Made by a program: the position numbers and the translations under genes
The notes under the pieces: generated by a model
Seen by the model: only the letters and a program-made list of their open reading frames with translations
Database searches by the model: none
Told to the model about the DNA's origin: nothing
In this document: positions 50,301-63,410 of the stretch, piece after piece
How the letters are laid out: each line of letters starts with the position of its first letter
Numbering within the stretch: the first letter of the stretch is position 1
Origin: Albula goreensis
Lineage: Eukaryota; Chordata; Actinopteri; Albuliformes; Albulidae
Reading direction: 5' to 3'
NCBI GenBank assembly: GCA_022829145.1
Contig: CM040743.1
Location: forward strand, 32,816,841-32,880,840
Length of the DNA stretch: 64,000 nucleotides

Positions 50301-51550
50301 GAAAAGATGTAATAAACCACAAAGCTCAAAACACTGGAGGGGATATTGATTTCAGGCCCTGTTTAGCAACTGCAGTTAATTAACTTAGTTAATCCTAAAT
50401 GATTTTGTTTACTAATGTTTACTTTTGCAGATGTATTAAATTACCCACCTCCCTTAACTCAGAAATGTTGTTAATTATTTTGTTTGATTTTCTACATTGG
50501 CTTTACTGGACCGCACAATTAAAATAAACAAATAAATGTTTGTATTGCATTAAATAGTGAGAAAACTGCATGTTCTGAATTTCTTAAATGAAATGCTTCC
50601 TCCATATATAATATAATACATAAAACGACTGTTCAAGATACTGACAGAGTACTTCCTGTGTATGCTTTGAATTTATTTTAAAGTAACTACATCGATACAG
50701 AACTATAAAGTATATTGAGGAAGTGGAAAAAACTTCCTCAAAAAGAAAAAAAAAATAATGAAGAAAAAATGAAATGTGTATGCCTTGGAAAATGAACTAG
50801 ACACAAACACTGCTTGCATGAACACCCAGAGGAAAATTTTGCGGCGACAAGAAAATTGAAAAACTGACACTGTTATGCCAAACTTAATTTAACTGAGCAA
50901 GTGACTCGTCCTTGCTATCATCAAGCTGTACGCGTGTGGGTGTGCATCTATGAGGAAGTGTGCATATTACTGCGTTTATGCATGTGCACTTGTTGTCCCA
51001 TAAACAGGCAGTAAAACTGGTTTCACACACAGCTCTATATTTAGATAGCTGAACTGCATGCTCATATTAAATCTCCTTTCCGAGCATTAAAATAATAAGA
51101 CACAAAAATCTCATTATGAAGGTTGCCGTCTTAGTTTTTTTTTTTTTCAAGCCCAAGGCAAGAAATGCCTGGAGATTACCAGGATATGATCAGGAGTCCA
51201 AAAGTAGCTCATTCCAGATGAGCAGAATTTCCAATCTAGGCCCAGTGGCAAGCAGTACCTGCCATCTCCACTAGCCCCTCTTATCCAAATGAAAATGAAT
51301 GTTTGAGTTAGCCATTGTGGGTACATCAGAACCCCTGGTGTGCCATGCATAATTTGCAGCAGTATGCCCTGGTGATGCTGAGAAGTGCTCCCGAAGCGAC
51401 ATTCCAGATGCCATTTGGAATTGCGGACAAGTCATAACCCACGCTCACTGAGGGTTAACTTTCGAGCTCTAGGGTTTCTGACGCAAGCTATCTTCTGCTT
51501 GCATTCTGTCACAGTGTCCTGTGGTTAGCTGTGATGCTAACGCCTCCAAT
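47380..51550. other. Intronic stretch, nothing recognised
   Basis: A 104-codon frame begins at 47420, across the end of the 35-bp tandem repeat's flank, with no recognisable domain. The remainder is AT-rich. Confidence 0.55.
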
Positions 51551-51572
51551 GACACGTGTCACCACACGTGTC
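51551..51572 (+). promoter_or_regulatory. Twin CACGTG E-boxes, 12 bases apart
   Basis: CACGTG at 51553-51558 and 51565-51570, each in the extended form ACACGTGTC. The 12-bp repeat places both sites near the same face of the helix. USF, MYC, CLOCK or HES-like factors could bind. It lies in the inferred basp1 intron. Function is inference. Confidence 0.35.
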
Positions 51573-52040
51573 CTCTTATCATCCAGGCCCGATCTGCCCT
51601 CCAGCCATACGACATCCATCAGGAACAAAAAGGCCACCGATAAAAACTGTCTAATCAGCACTTTTTTCCTTAAGTTTAATGTAGGGGGTGGTCAGATCCA
51701 CCGATCTGCACATTATCTGGATGGGAACGGCCAAAAGCCATCTAGTTCATTAAAAAATCAATGACAGAATAGTTGTCTCCAGGTGAATAAGATACTGAGG
51801 ACTTTTAGATTTATAAGGGCACAAAGCAAAAAAACCAATACAGCAGCCCAATCAAGGTGGTGATACAACTCCTTATATTAATGACGATGCTTTTTAAGTA
51901 AGGTTCACTTGATCTCTTGTCCCATAAGGTCCTCCAAAGTTTTCAACCAAAGATTCCAACTGACACGTAAAGCAACCTGAACTAATTATGTCTGAGAACT
52001 CTACAATTAACTACCTCTCTGATCTTTCTAAGAAGATATC

Positions 52041-52088
52041 ATCATGATATTATATCATGATATAATTTCATCATATTATTATCATGAT
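52041..52088. repeat. Cluster of ATCATGAT palindromes
   Basis: ATCATGAT occurs at 52041-52048, 52054-52061 and 52081-52088. tcatgatat (52042-52050) and atatcatga (52052-52060) form a 9-bp inverted repeat with a one-base spacer. AT-rich and likely easy to unwind. Confidence 0.8.
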
Positions 52089-55000
52089 GAGTTTTTTTAT
52101 GATTACCATGGAGTTTCTTATGTTGTGAACAACTGAATCTGCACATCAACAATGCTATCTTCATGTGTAACAGAAAAGCTGTCCTAAAGTTTCTTCGTCA
52201 CGTTTGAGAAAGACGGAACTTGATGCTGACCAACCAGAGGGTAGTCAAATTGTGACCGCATGAGCTCAAAGATCAGCCATTACTGGATGACCACCTTCAC
52301 AGATTACAATCACAGAAGATGTTCGCAGGACACAGCAGTATGAACTGGACTTGCTGTGACCATGTGGCAAGCTTATCTTCAGACTATGTTCAGGCCAGAG
52401 GCATGTATCACAATAGGTCCGCTCCAGATGGACTATAAAGACAAAATGTATAAAGAAGAAGCAAGGCCAAGGGATGGAACAGAAAGCCTTTTACCTGACA
52501 TCTTCTGAGATATAGTGCATAATTGAGGACCAGAGCAGAAAAGAAGGCCATAATCTGGCAAGTAAACGAAATCTGAGCTCAGAATCTGAGAAATCCACCT
52601 GGGAAAGGGGAGAAATGTATGGCTTGGCATCACGCTTCATTAGGCACTGGCAGACGGGGGATGAAAAATGGCAATATGGCAGGCCGCATGGGGCAACATG
52701 AAACTACAGTGCATGGAAGGGGGTCAGTAGGGACAGCCCACGGTTCGAGCAGTCTGGAACGTGAAACCACCCAAACAGCTAATCTGCGATGACTCCATGC
52801 TTGATGTGATGCACCCAAGCTCTTTCATCAGTTAGTCAGCCCGTGACAGTACAGTCACCTGATGAATACTTAATATTTTACATCCCTTCAGCTGAATGAC
52901 TAATATGCTGTGATGAATCACTTGTGTCTCTCACCTTGCATCCAATGATATTTTCTCCCATTTTATACCCCATTTTATTTGGAATGGTCAATTTTACCTC
53001 CTATGTCACTACCTACTCAATGGCCCGCAGTTGAGGCTGGATAATGATATAGCTAGGATGGGTTTGCACTTTCAAACATAGGCCTGAGCCTAAATTTATG
53101 ATGAGCGCCTTCACCAGCTGCAGCACCCAGAAGGAATTGAAGGAATGAGGTATGAAGGGGACAAATAGATGGGGGAGGCGTTCGTATTTCCAGCCCTCCG
53201 AATCACAATCTCTTGGCAGTAGTCTTTAACACCACGTCTCTCTCTACACATCACATAATCCCTGTCACCCTGTAGCCAGGCCAGCTGCCACATCCAGCCA
53301 AATATTTTTCTGACAGTTTGTTAATAAATTGCCAGGGTGCTCTTCCTGAGAAATATGTGACCCCTCCTCCCCCCACCCCCTCGCAATGCGCAAAAGCCTT
53401 CCATTTCACAAATGTATAATCATTCAGCTTCAAGGCAAGGTTACCATAAAGAAAACAAAAAGGGGCCCCTCAAATCATAATCCAAACACTGAGAAACACT
53501 GGGAGTTTTCACTTAAAGGCGAAAGCCCTGTGGGACATGGAGGCTACCACTTAAAAAAAACTTTAAAATCAGAGGCTTCCTGCAGCCCTGTGACACTGTT
53601 TACACGCCCATATCACACCACCACCAGCAACCCCCCACCCTCCCCAAACTTCCGCATTAATGATGAGGAAGCAAAATTTCCCTCAAAGGCAACAGGAGCA
53701 CTGCAGCCAGCCAATTAGTGTCTGTGGAATACGCTGTTAAGTTACTACTTCTTTAGCTGTAATGGTCCTTTCTGTAGCTGACTATTGATGGCTTGGCACA
53801 GGATAAAGGCACTGCAATGCAGGGATGGGGATCGTTTGAAGTCTGCGCTAACCACACTCCCATTCCTTTTTAGGTCTGCCGTGTGTCACAAATGTGCATC
53901 TGAAAGCCGGGGGTTCAGTTAGGTGACAGTTTCTGAGAAGTGAGGATCATGAAAACTGGTTTAAGAGATCATGTGTGGGTATTTTATGCTGTGTGAATAC
54001 AGGAAGAACAACCAAGAGGGTACCTGAAGGAGGACCTGTAGCATTTGCAAAATATAAGGCAAACATATAGCTATTTAATTACTTTGGTTTTATATATATA
54101 GTATTGTATCATAGTGTGTTATATGTATAAGTGCGTGTGTTGTTGCTAGTTCTATATTGGTTCTCTCTAATCATAATGTTGCCAGTTTTTCTCCAGTCTG
54201 TGTAACACCCTGTAGTGCAAGGAATCTATATAATGTACAAAAGGGGCTAAATGTATGTTTTACACAATGCATGCTTTGTATAAGATTACACAATGGGTAA
54301 AGATTACTGTCAAGCTGTAAAACTGAAACATAATAGCAACTACTCATCATCAAAAACTGTGGCTTGGAAATGTTGCTTTCTATCTTAGGTGCATGCTGAC
54401 ACCAAGCTGACCGCAAGATGATGACTGAAGTCAGCGTCAGAAGCCAACGGGGGTCAAGAGGGGCCCCTGGGTCTCCTACGCCAGGTAGAGTTGAAGGCCA
54501 GGGAGCGTAACTCAGGAAGGGGACGCCAAAAACTGAGAAAAATGGATTTCTTTATTCTGGTTTCCCCATCTTACAAACGTCCATATTTCCAAAAGAAGAC
54601 TCCAGAGCAAGTTTCAACATGTTTTCTGCGTAGGTTTGAAGGCTAGAGCCTACCCTCAACAATAAAAAGATTTTTTTGACTTTGACATGTTGGTTGTGAG
54701 ATTATATTATCTTTGCATACTGTGGTCTTCCGTATGTTTTATGAGCAATAAAATGTTTTTGATGACATACATCAGGTCAAATAAATTTTCATGAAAGACA
54801 GCACAGATGGTTGTATGATGGAATGATATTTGTACATTTTACAATGTATCCATATAACAGACGAGCCAAATACAGAAATACCATAAAAAGGAACTAAGGA
54901 CCTGTTGTTTGAAAAAGTATTTTAAAGTAAAGTAGGTTTTTATCAGGACTAAAACAGTAAATGGGAATTTGAGTATGAGTCAAAAGCACGGCTTGCAATT

Positions 55001-55203
55001 TTCAGTTTAAATTTCTCCTGATATCTGTGAATTTGCCAGCCATTACTTTTGGAAATAGGTGAATACAAGATGAGAGATATGCTAGCTTAAACAAATTAAC
55101 AACCATTGTACCATTTATTATTTGAAAAAAAAATATATATATATGAAAATAATTACTTTCCCATATTCTGTTTTCTCACCAAGACTCCTTCAGCTTGTTC
55201 CTA
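52089..55203. other. Intronic stretch, nothing recognised
   Basis: No repeats or exons seen besides a short (TA)n at about 55133-55144 next to the Tc1-type element. Confidence 0.55.
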
Positions 55204-55723
55204 CAGTGGTGACCAAAAGTCTGAGACCAGTAGTGTTAGTGCATTCTTTTATAATGTAGTGCAAAGTTTCTTATTACAGATTATACTAACAATTTGAGTG
55301 AAAAGTAAAATCTTTGAAAAATGTCCATGCATTTCAGAATGTCTTAGTTTTTGGTATTTCTTCCTTTTGCTTTAATGACAGCATGCATGGCAGCTGGCAT
55401 GGACTCCACAAGTTTGTGCAAACTGGATCCTTGTTATGCCATGGTCTTTAAGTGTCCAAAAACTTTCTTGGCCTTTAGTTGCCCCCATAAATGTTTGATG
55501 GGCTCTGACCTTTTGTACAAAGGAGTTCATGTGGTCAATGTCACAAAATTACTTAAATATGACCCAGAAATAGTGCAGAATTTTAAATATTTCTGAAATA
55601 AATTTTCTTTCATAAATATTTATTAAAAGTCATAAGTCTTAAAACTTTCTGTTTATTTCCAGGATTACATGGAAAAAATAGAAGAAAAAATTCAATGTGG
55701 TCTCAGTCTTTTGGACCCCACTG
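55204..55723. mobile_element. 520-bp non-autonomous Tc1/mariner-type element (MITE) with TA target duplication
   Basis: The left end CAGTGGTGACCAAAAGTCTG (continuing AGACCA) and the right end TGGTCTCAGTCTTTTGGACC (continuing CCACTG) are inverted copies over 26 bases with three mismatches, and each is flanked by TA (55202-55203 and 55724-55725). Both features are diagnostic of Tc1/mariner insertion. The interior includes a 'gctttaatgacagcatgcat' segment typical of fish Tc1 derivatives and has no transposase frame, so it depends on an enzyme from elsewhere. Confidence 0.88.
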
Positions 55724-56400
55724 TATGTTTCAATGTTACCTGGTAAACATTAGACATTTCCGCTTCAAGCCACAATAAAATGAAGCTGTGAACATCAGAC
55801 AGTGAGCTTGTACTGATGTTTATATAAGGGAATTAATAATCAACCCACACCAACAGTGAACATTCAAATCTGTAGCATTATGATCGTTTGCATGGTGAGT
55901 CACAGTGGGACGGGGCCTTTTTTGTCATTGTTACTGAAGCTGTCATAACCGAAGCTACTGTGCGTGGGCGTTTCCTCTGGCTTACTGCGACGTGCCGAAT
56001 GTAATTGCACCACCACGATCTGCTGGATTTTGAACACCCCCAAGTTGTCAAGCTCAGCTTATCCAAAGCTAAATAATGAGCATCCCGAAGGAATACCTGC
56101 CTTTGAAAACTGCGCGAAACTTAACCTTACCACAGGCCATCAGACATGACAAGGCCAGCTTAAAGCCTTAAGGTGCAGGGCGGTCACTGCTCGCAGTAAG
56201 CTTTAAGGGAGATTGAAACTTGAAACTGAATTGCTAAACCAAAACTGGCCAGCGTCCTTCTCTGGAATTCTTGCACTTCCTCTCAGGTCATGGAGGAACA
56301 GCGGCTGTGTGGTGGAGTCTGATGGAAATATGCTATGCTAAAATGCAGAAGCCTTATCCGTGTAACTCTATCAGAGGTCTTGTGGTGTGCCTACCTTGCT

Positions 56401-56404
<4 letters not shown>

Positions 56405-56449
<45 letters not shown>

Positions 56450-56460
56450 CCTCTCGCTCC
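56405..56460 (+). repeat. (TC)n microsatellite, imperfect at its right end
   Basis: About 17 TC units up to 56439, then 'ttctctctctccctctcgct'. The longest homopyrimidine tract in the window. Confidence 0.95.
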
Positions 56461-58263
56461 CTCTGAGTAATATCATTGAATTATCGCTGAAGCACAAATG
56501 ATTTTGCTAGACAAGCAACAAGCAAACAGGCTGGGACCCCCCAGTCCTCATGGGCCAGTGCTGTGTCAGACACTTAAACAAGACTGGCCCCCCCAAAAGT
56601 CAGATACTCCCCCTTGGATCACAAAGCCTCCCATGTACTCCCCTGCGCCTGAAAACATTTTTAATCAGCAAATATTTTCATGCAAATCATCTGAGAACAT
56701 CTCAGTCACAATACATGACAGCAGAGTTACCATCTGTTCTCCAAAACAAAGGGCCTCATTTTGTGCTTGCTTATATTTCCCAGGGAGGCATTTTACCTAA
56801 AACTCTGCTTCTCGTTTAAAAAAAAGAAAAGAAAAAAAAACGCCCATATTAATGCTAGACATTTTAGGACCATGTCCCAGATGGCACTGTGGGTTGGAAT
56901 ACACATTGCAGGAAGCAGGCTTCCAAAAAGGGAGGGAATCATAAGATGTTTGGCCTGTCTCCTCATGAAAAATCTGTCCAGAGAGACTTTAGAAACAAAG
57001 AATACTTCGTCTTTGGTACCAGTTTTTATACCTAATTTTCTTTTCTCCAAAGATGAAATTACATTGCAAGCAAACATTCCTCTTTCGGGCATTTTGCCAC
57101 TCACCACTTCATTTCAGCCTGCAGTCCACTTGTTCAGCTCTATCAGGATGATTCTTCATAGACAGTGCAGATGAACTGCAGTAGCCTGATATGATGTGCC
57201 AATCATTCTTGCAAACTAAGATAAAGTCACCCCAGCCAAATACTGCCCTCCCGCCATGGGCGATGCTAAAGCCAGTTAAACACCGCCCCTGTGGTCCTGC
57301 CAGCCACAGTCAGCACTGAAAAGTCTGGATTTGATATCAGACAATAGTACATGTTAATACTCTGCATTAGCAAGGCGTGCAAGCCCACAGTGCTTGAAAA
57401 TGCCATCTTACAGAATGAAGTTCGCAGCTAGATGAATGCAGGAAGCAAAAGGCACAATCAGACTTTTTTATGGAAAGTTATTTCCTAGCAAAGCGACCAA
57501 ACAAAACAAAATCTCGTAAAGCCCAAATATGTCAGTAAATTCAGAATGAAGGATATCTTAGAGGGACTGGTGTTATTGTTGTAGCTTCCGGAGAATATGA
57601 TCGAAAGAAAACAATGCAAAAGACCCTTTGGCTGATACGAAAACATTCCATGAAAGGCTCATGGATTCCCACTCTTCTTGGTCCTTAAAAAAAGCCAATT
57701 TTCCTTTCAGTATGCAATTAGAAATTAAAGTCAACATAATCAAAATATATGTAAAAACAGACCTCATGTAGTATAGGACGTGTGTATTTTGTCCAAGTAT
57801 TATGTATAACTGCAGATTTCCATACATTTTATTGAGATTGAATATTATAAAATATGTACTCATGCATTGAGTATTGAAATTATTTATTTTCAGTTATGCA
57901 TGAAAAATATTTTGGATTCAATATTTTATAGTGCATCCCATATCTAAGCAAGGTGGGATAATCAGCAATGTACAAGTTTTTAAATACAGAAAACCAAAAA
58001 CAAATGAAACTGCTCACAAAACACCACCGATTAACTGAATGTGGCAAACAAACCAAGCCGACAACAAGCCTGCAGAAAACTAACAATAGGCCACAGGAAA
58101 ACAACCACTTCCCTAAGATTTACTCTCTGTAGTGCTTGCTAAAAGCTATTTCTTCACACTGAGACCACCTTGCCGTAACAAGTGATCAATACTTCAAATT
58201 ACCCTGGTGTGCTCGGCAAGCTCAATCTGTGCTTAGAATGGCTTCTGCTGCAGCACACCAAAG

Positions 58264-58278
58264 CCCCCCCCCCCCCCC
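58264..58278 (+). repeat. Poly-C run of 15
   Basis: Fifteen consecutive C, with poly-G on the minus strand. The length may be unreliable in assembly. Confidence 0.9.
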
Positions 58279-61200
58279 ACCTCAGTACTGGCCTACTCTA
58301 CTCTACAGGGAGACATGAAATGCCATCCAAATGTATCATCCAGATCTATCTGTTCCTCTGAGCGTGTCAGTCTCTGGGCATTTTTACACCTGGAAAATGT
58401 CTCTCTGTCCTTCCGCTCACAGACGGTGCTGTGGAGTGGCCCCAAGGTTGGAATTTAGGGGCTCCTCAGAGAGCTTGCAGGAAAGACACATTACCTCTCC
58501 CACGCCAGAGGCAAAGCTCAACCCCTGGTGTTGATGGGTGCTTTAAATCCACGAGCTCTGCTCAGACTTCCAAATAAAATCAAACATTACTGAGCTGTGA
58601 GTCAAAAGAGGAGTTGGAGCAAAATCTGAAGAACGTTGTTGGGGTTGGTGAAGATTTTTCCCTGTACACTTCAGCTTTCATGGAAGAGATTCCAAAGATC
58701 CCAGAAATACAACATTCCTGGTAAAACAGAATCAATTCCAAATCCTCTTATGAGAACAGATTAAAAATAAAGTGTTTTATTCTTTACAATTTTCCAGTCT
58801 CTGTCTGGTAATAACATGACACGAAGAATGTTAGCTGATCCCACTGACTTCACCTTTGTCATACTGCTAAACCTCAACATGCTCAACATAAGTGACCCGG
58901 AGACTCCAAAAGCCATTTGTAGTCTTGTGCGGGTGTTTTCTCATCCTCTCCTCCCCAGTAATGTCAAAATCTATTGTTCCTACCCTATCTGTGTTGTTAT
59001 TAGCTCATTTTGAAAGGTTTTTATCAGGCACCTTGGGCATCTAAAACCTGGGTGTACCCAGTAAATGTAATGTCATTGTGATATAGAGGAGACAACAAAA
59101 GCAGGGAGCGCTAGGCATTCTCGTGTGGAACACAAAAGAGCCCCTGGAGAGTGCTCACTGAAAACCATTAGAATTTGACAGCCCACCTTATGGGGCTGGA
59201 AATAGCTGGCTATTTCTACATGTGCTGCACAATTTTCCAATCATGTCAGGGTTCAAAATAGAAATGACTGTGCATTACAGGGTTTTGATATACAAAACTT
59301 GTTAAAAATTGGCCCCCGTTACCTCTTGAAACTCGTTGACTAAAACCGTAGTCAAAAATGTTGAATGCACACAAAGATTATTTAAAAGGGAGACTATCTT
59401 CTCTGCATTATTCCTTATTTTCATGGTGAGATCTGATTCAGTGTGGCAAGTTGTTCAGGTACTCATTCAAAACTTATGCAGGAAATACGATCACAACATT
59501 CAATAATATGCATACAGTTTTCAATAAAGCCCATGGAGCTTAATTCATATCAGTAAACGCCTATATGTGATGTAAAAAAATCTAAATTGATTTTGGCAGA
59601 AAATGATACCGGACGTGCCTTATCAAGGTGAAGTGAGTGCTTTTTAATTCAACCAGTTTATGCAGTTTAGAAAGTTTTTGAGTTGTGTGGTTTTCATTTT
59701 GTGAAATGTATTTTGGATGGATGCTATTTCACTATAGAGTTTTTGTGGTTGTAATGTTGAGCAAGGGAGTTTTGAAATATGTAACTTGAAGGATGACATT
59801 TGGAAAGATAGGCCTTTGAAGGCTGTATTTTTCATGGTGCTGTTGTGAATTCTTTATTTTTTCAGGGTAATACAGCAGTTTTGAATACCTTGTTAAAAGT
59901 TGATATCAATCATATATGCCAATGTATGATAAAGTGCAAGATAAAGGTACATTTCATTATGACAAAAGATATTGCATGTTTCAAATAGATGAAATATATA
60001 CTGGCACCAGGGGATGTGGAGGGAGAAAGAGAGGGGCCTTCTCCACCCACTTGGCTGTTGTCAGTCTTCTTGTTTCCTCCCTCAGCCTGGGGAATTTGAG
60101 TAGCCGCAGTCTCATTAGCAGAGAGGCTCACAGAGAAGGATCTGTAATCATCTCAGGTGTAAGCCATTGCCCTCTGCTAGGCCATCTACAAACACATGGC
60201 CAGCTAGGGTGGAGGGAAAGTGGTGTTTTCTTGACCTACAGTTTGCTGTTTTGGGTGTACTGTTTCGTTGTTGTTCTTTTCAAATATCTTTTTACGTATT
60301 GTTTGTATATATAGTGTTGCATTATCTTTATTTCAACCCATAAATTGGAGAATAAAATAGACACTGGCTATTGTTTTCCTTTTTAATTCCAAGTATTAAA
60401 TATTTTTTATCGATTTATTTTATGTTCTAAAATGAAATCATATAATTGCATGTATAAGAGTGAGAATGCATTGTGTGCCAACATATGTTTCCCATGATGG
60501 TGAATTCGAGATTTGCACAGGGTTAAATTAAGAAACAATACAAAAGTAGATATAATATGTGTAAAAAACCAGGAGTTGACCTCAAATGTTTATCAATCAG
60601 TATTGATCCATACGAGGGATTGTCAGGGCAATGATGAGAGCTGACCCTGCATATTGCTATACTGTTAACAGTTCTCAATGCTGAGTGATGCAGGCATCCC
60701 ACAATGCTCTTGGACCATTGCTGTGGCATTGGCCCCTTCAGACTGCAGCCGCAATGTTGCAGCAACATTGAGACAACGTTGTATGGTGACTGTGATGGAA
60801 ACGGATCTCTCTCTTCCCCGTTAGTTCCCTAATTTGAGGCCCATGGCTCATCCTGGCGTTGGGTATCTCATCGCTCTGCCGCCGCCAGCAGGACCCGAGC
60901 GTTGCACACCTGTCCGCCTCCGGTCACAGCAACTGTTTGATCATCTGGTGTCTCCAACCAATCAGTCTTGATTAATGGTGCGCCAGGTTTAATGTTCAGG
61001 TTTTTATAGTACCTATGGGAGCACCAGAGTCATGCAGTCTCTTTGCCATTATAAACCTCCAGATATCACCGCCCACTGTGGAGAGGCCATCCATCAGAGT
61101 CTACAGCCTCTTTGAATTTCTGTGCCGGGTGGCAGTTTTCAAGTGAAACCTGTGACATAAGAGAAGACCTAATCTCCTCTGTATATCAGTTCCATCAATA

Positions 61201-61958
61201 CCGTACAACACAGTCTGGAAAAATGGCTCTGAAAATCTGGAGACAAATCCTAATAATAAACAAATGAGGCTCCATAAACCCTGAAATGAGTGGGGTTACC
61301 TCTGTCTTCGGATTGTTTCAATGAAATAATTGATTTAGGTGTTATAACTGAGTCCAGATTAATTTTCTCTCCCATCTCTATTGAAAACTGATTCATTGTG
61401 TGAGGAAGCTTACATCACCAATAACCCCAATGAGTCCATCTTAAGGAGATGGCATATCAAGCATAAGGCTTCTTTCTTTCTGTCAGAGGTAACAATGCAA
61501 TGATTAAAATTGCCACACCCCTACCCGTCCAAAAAAACAAAACAGAACAAAATGGATGCCCTCCTTTGAAGAAGGTGGAGCGATTGGAATAGCTCATTGA
61601 GGCCTCTGCACCTTTGCTCATTTGTGGTTGAATAGACAGTTTGTGGGATAAGACAAATATTTATTCATCCACTCCCTCCCACCTCTGTTCCAACAGGGAC
61701 TGGTTCATTGCATATTTTTTTCTGGTTTTATGGCTTCTTGATCTGTCTCTTCAAGCACCTGGGAAATACTGACATTAGCACGATAATGGCTTGGTAAATC
61801 ATCGTGGTCATATAAAAGTGAACATTGTCCTCAATTGCAGTTCCCAGGCAAACTCAGTATGGGAATTGGAGGTGAAATTTCTACTTCTGTAATAGCCTCT
61901 AGCAGGTTTTCTGCCTGTCCAAGGTGAGCTACAGTTAAGACCTCATATGCTTTTATAG

Positions 61959-61995
<37 letters not shown>
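61959..61995 (+). repeat. Compound (AC)n-(AT)n microsatellite
   Basis: Six to seven AC units, a short 'atac' link, then about ten AT units, ending 'acactt'. Confidence 0.94.
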
Positions 61996-62927
61996 CACTT
62001 GTATTTGTTTGTCTGCACACAGACACTCACATATTCATTGTAATATACATTCTGACATAATAGTCAAACAAACACTTATAACCAAATTGACCATTTATAA
62101 CCAAATAGGGGGGAGATGTATTGATTGCTGCTTATAACTTCAATAAACTCTGTCCTTTGAACGAGTCTTATTTTATTTTATTTTTTTTTTAAATGTAAAT
62201 GTAACCAATTCTAAGCTGTCTGGCATTACTCCAGTTCTACTCAAGGCAGAGCTGTCCTTTTTTTGTTTATTTGCTTGAAATCACTTATCTGGGAGCCATA
62301 TTGATATTTTGTTCTGCTACTGCAGGACAGAATGTCCTTTTCCACTCTGATTTGTGACAGTTTTCCTTTGACATACAACTCTCTCTTATGGAGTAGAAAT
62401 CATACTCTGGGTCCAGACAGCATTGTTAGCACCTCTCACTGTGCTGTGCCCAGCAGGCTATGTGCAAAGTGTACACCACTTCTGTCGGGCTAACAGCACA
62501 CAGACAGTCATTTGTCCAGAAATAGTGCAGCGACCACAGAACTGAAGCCGTACCACTCAACAAGAAACAGGAAGTGTCAGAGCCCTACGAAAGACTCAAT
62601 GTTTCCCGATCAATAAAAACACCCATGCATATAAACGCGCAATGCCCGTGTCACAACTAGCACAGATATTTAATGCACAGTTCTTAGATTATTTATTACA
62701 TTTGTGATTGTTATTATAGTCGTGACTGCAGTAAGCCAATGTTTTCTAATATAAAACACTTCAAGTAAACACTACCTGTGAATTTACAACACTAGACCTG
62801 GAGAGTGATTATACTGTGTTTGTATGGTTTTACTAGTAACTATTATTGGCTGGAACTATTGCTATCCAAAATCCAGAATGCACTATGCAGTGCTCTAATC
62901 TGTATACCAGGTCTCCCCCACAATAGC

Positions 62928-62960
62928 TTATTATTACTATTATCATTATTATTATTATTT
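62928..62960 (+). repeat. Imperfect (TTA)n tract
   Basis: TTA/ATT units with two substitutions (acta, atca), ending in 'ttttta'. Confidence 0.85.
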
Positions 62961-63079
62961 TTACCAGGAGACTACCAACGATACATTATTACTGTTATAC
63001 ATTATAAAGAGGGAATGCAAAGGTTTGCAAAAGCACATAATGTGTGCATCTTTATATATGAGACGAACTGAAATTCTGC

Positions 63080-63410
63080 AGGTTCCTGGATCAACTGAGC
63101 TACGTCCAAGAGCACACGAGAACCTTCCTGGATATTTCTGCAATGCTTTCAGCCTACTGTAAGGCGTGTCAGCCCACGGTCGTCTGCTCGAGTGATGTCC
63201 CCACACCGCACAAGTACCGCACATCTATTTTTTCCCAGTGCTCCTCCCTCCCGTCCTGATGCCAGCGCATCTAGCAAACCGTGAGCTCATCACGTGACCA
63301 CGCGCCCGCCGCTCAGCCCCAAAAAAACCAAGAATGAAAAAAGTACGCCAGTCCCGGCCACCACAGCAAAGAGGCCGACAAATTTCCATCCTGGTCACCA
63401 GCGTGTAAAA
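63080..63410. promoter_or_regulatory. CpG-dense patch near the right edge, promoter-like
   Basis: About 20 CpG in 330 bases, an E-box ATCACGTGAC near 63290, a following 'cacgcgcccgccgc' stretch and, on the minus strand, a TATTTTTA box-like motif near 63405-63412. Its position about 31 kb upstream of the coding exon makes it a reasonable candidate for the basp1 promoter, but no splice donor was identified. Confidence 0.35.

Larger units (their letters stand above)
55724..61958. other. Intronic stretch with CpG-richer part at 60.8-60.95 kb
   Basis: Contains the TC and poly-C tracts. About 60780-60960 is locally GC-rich (gccgccgcc, cccgagcg), and 61.1-61.45 kb reads like single-copy conserved non-coding DNA, though this cannot be shown without comparison. 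Confidence 0.45.
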
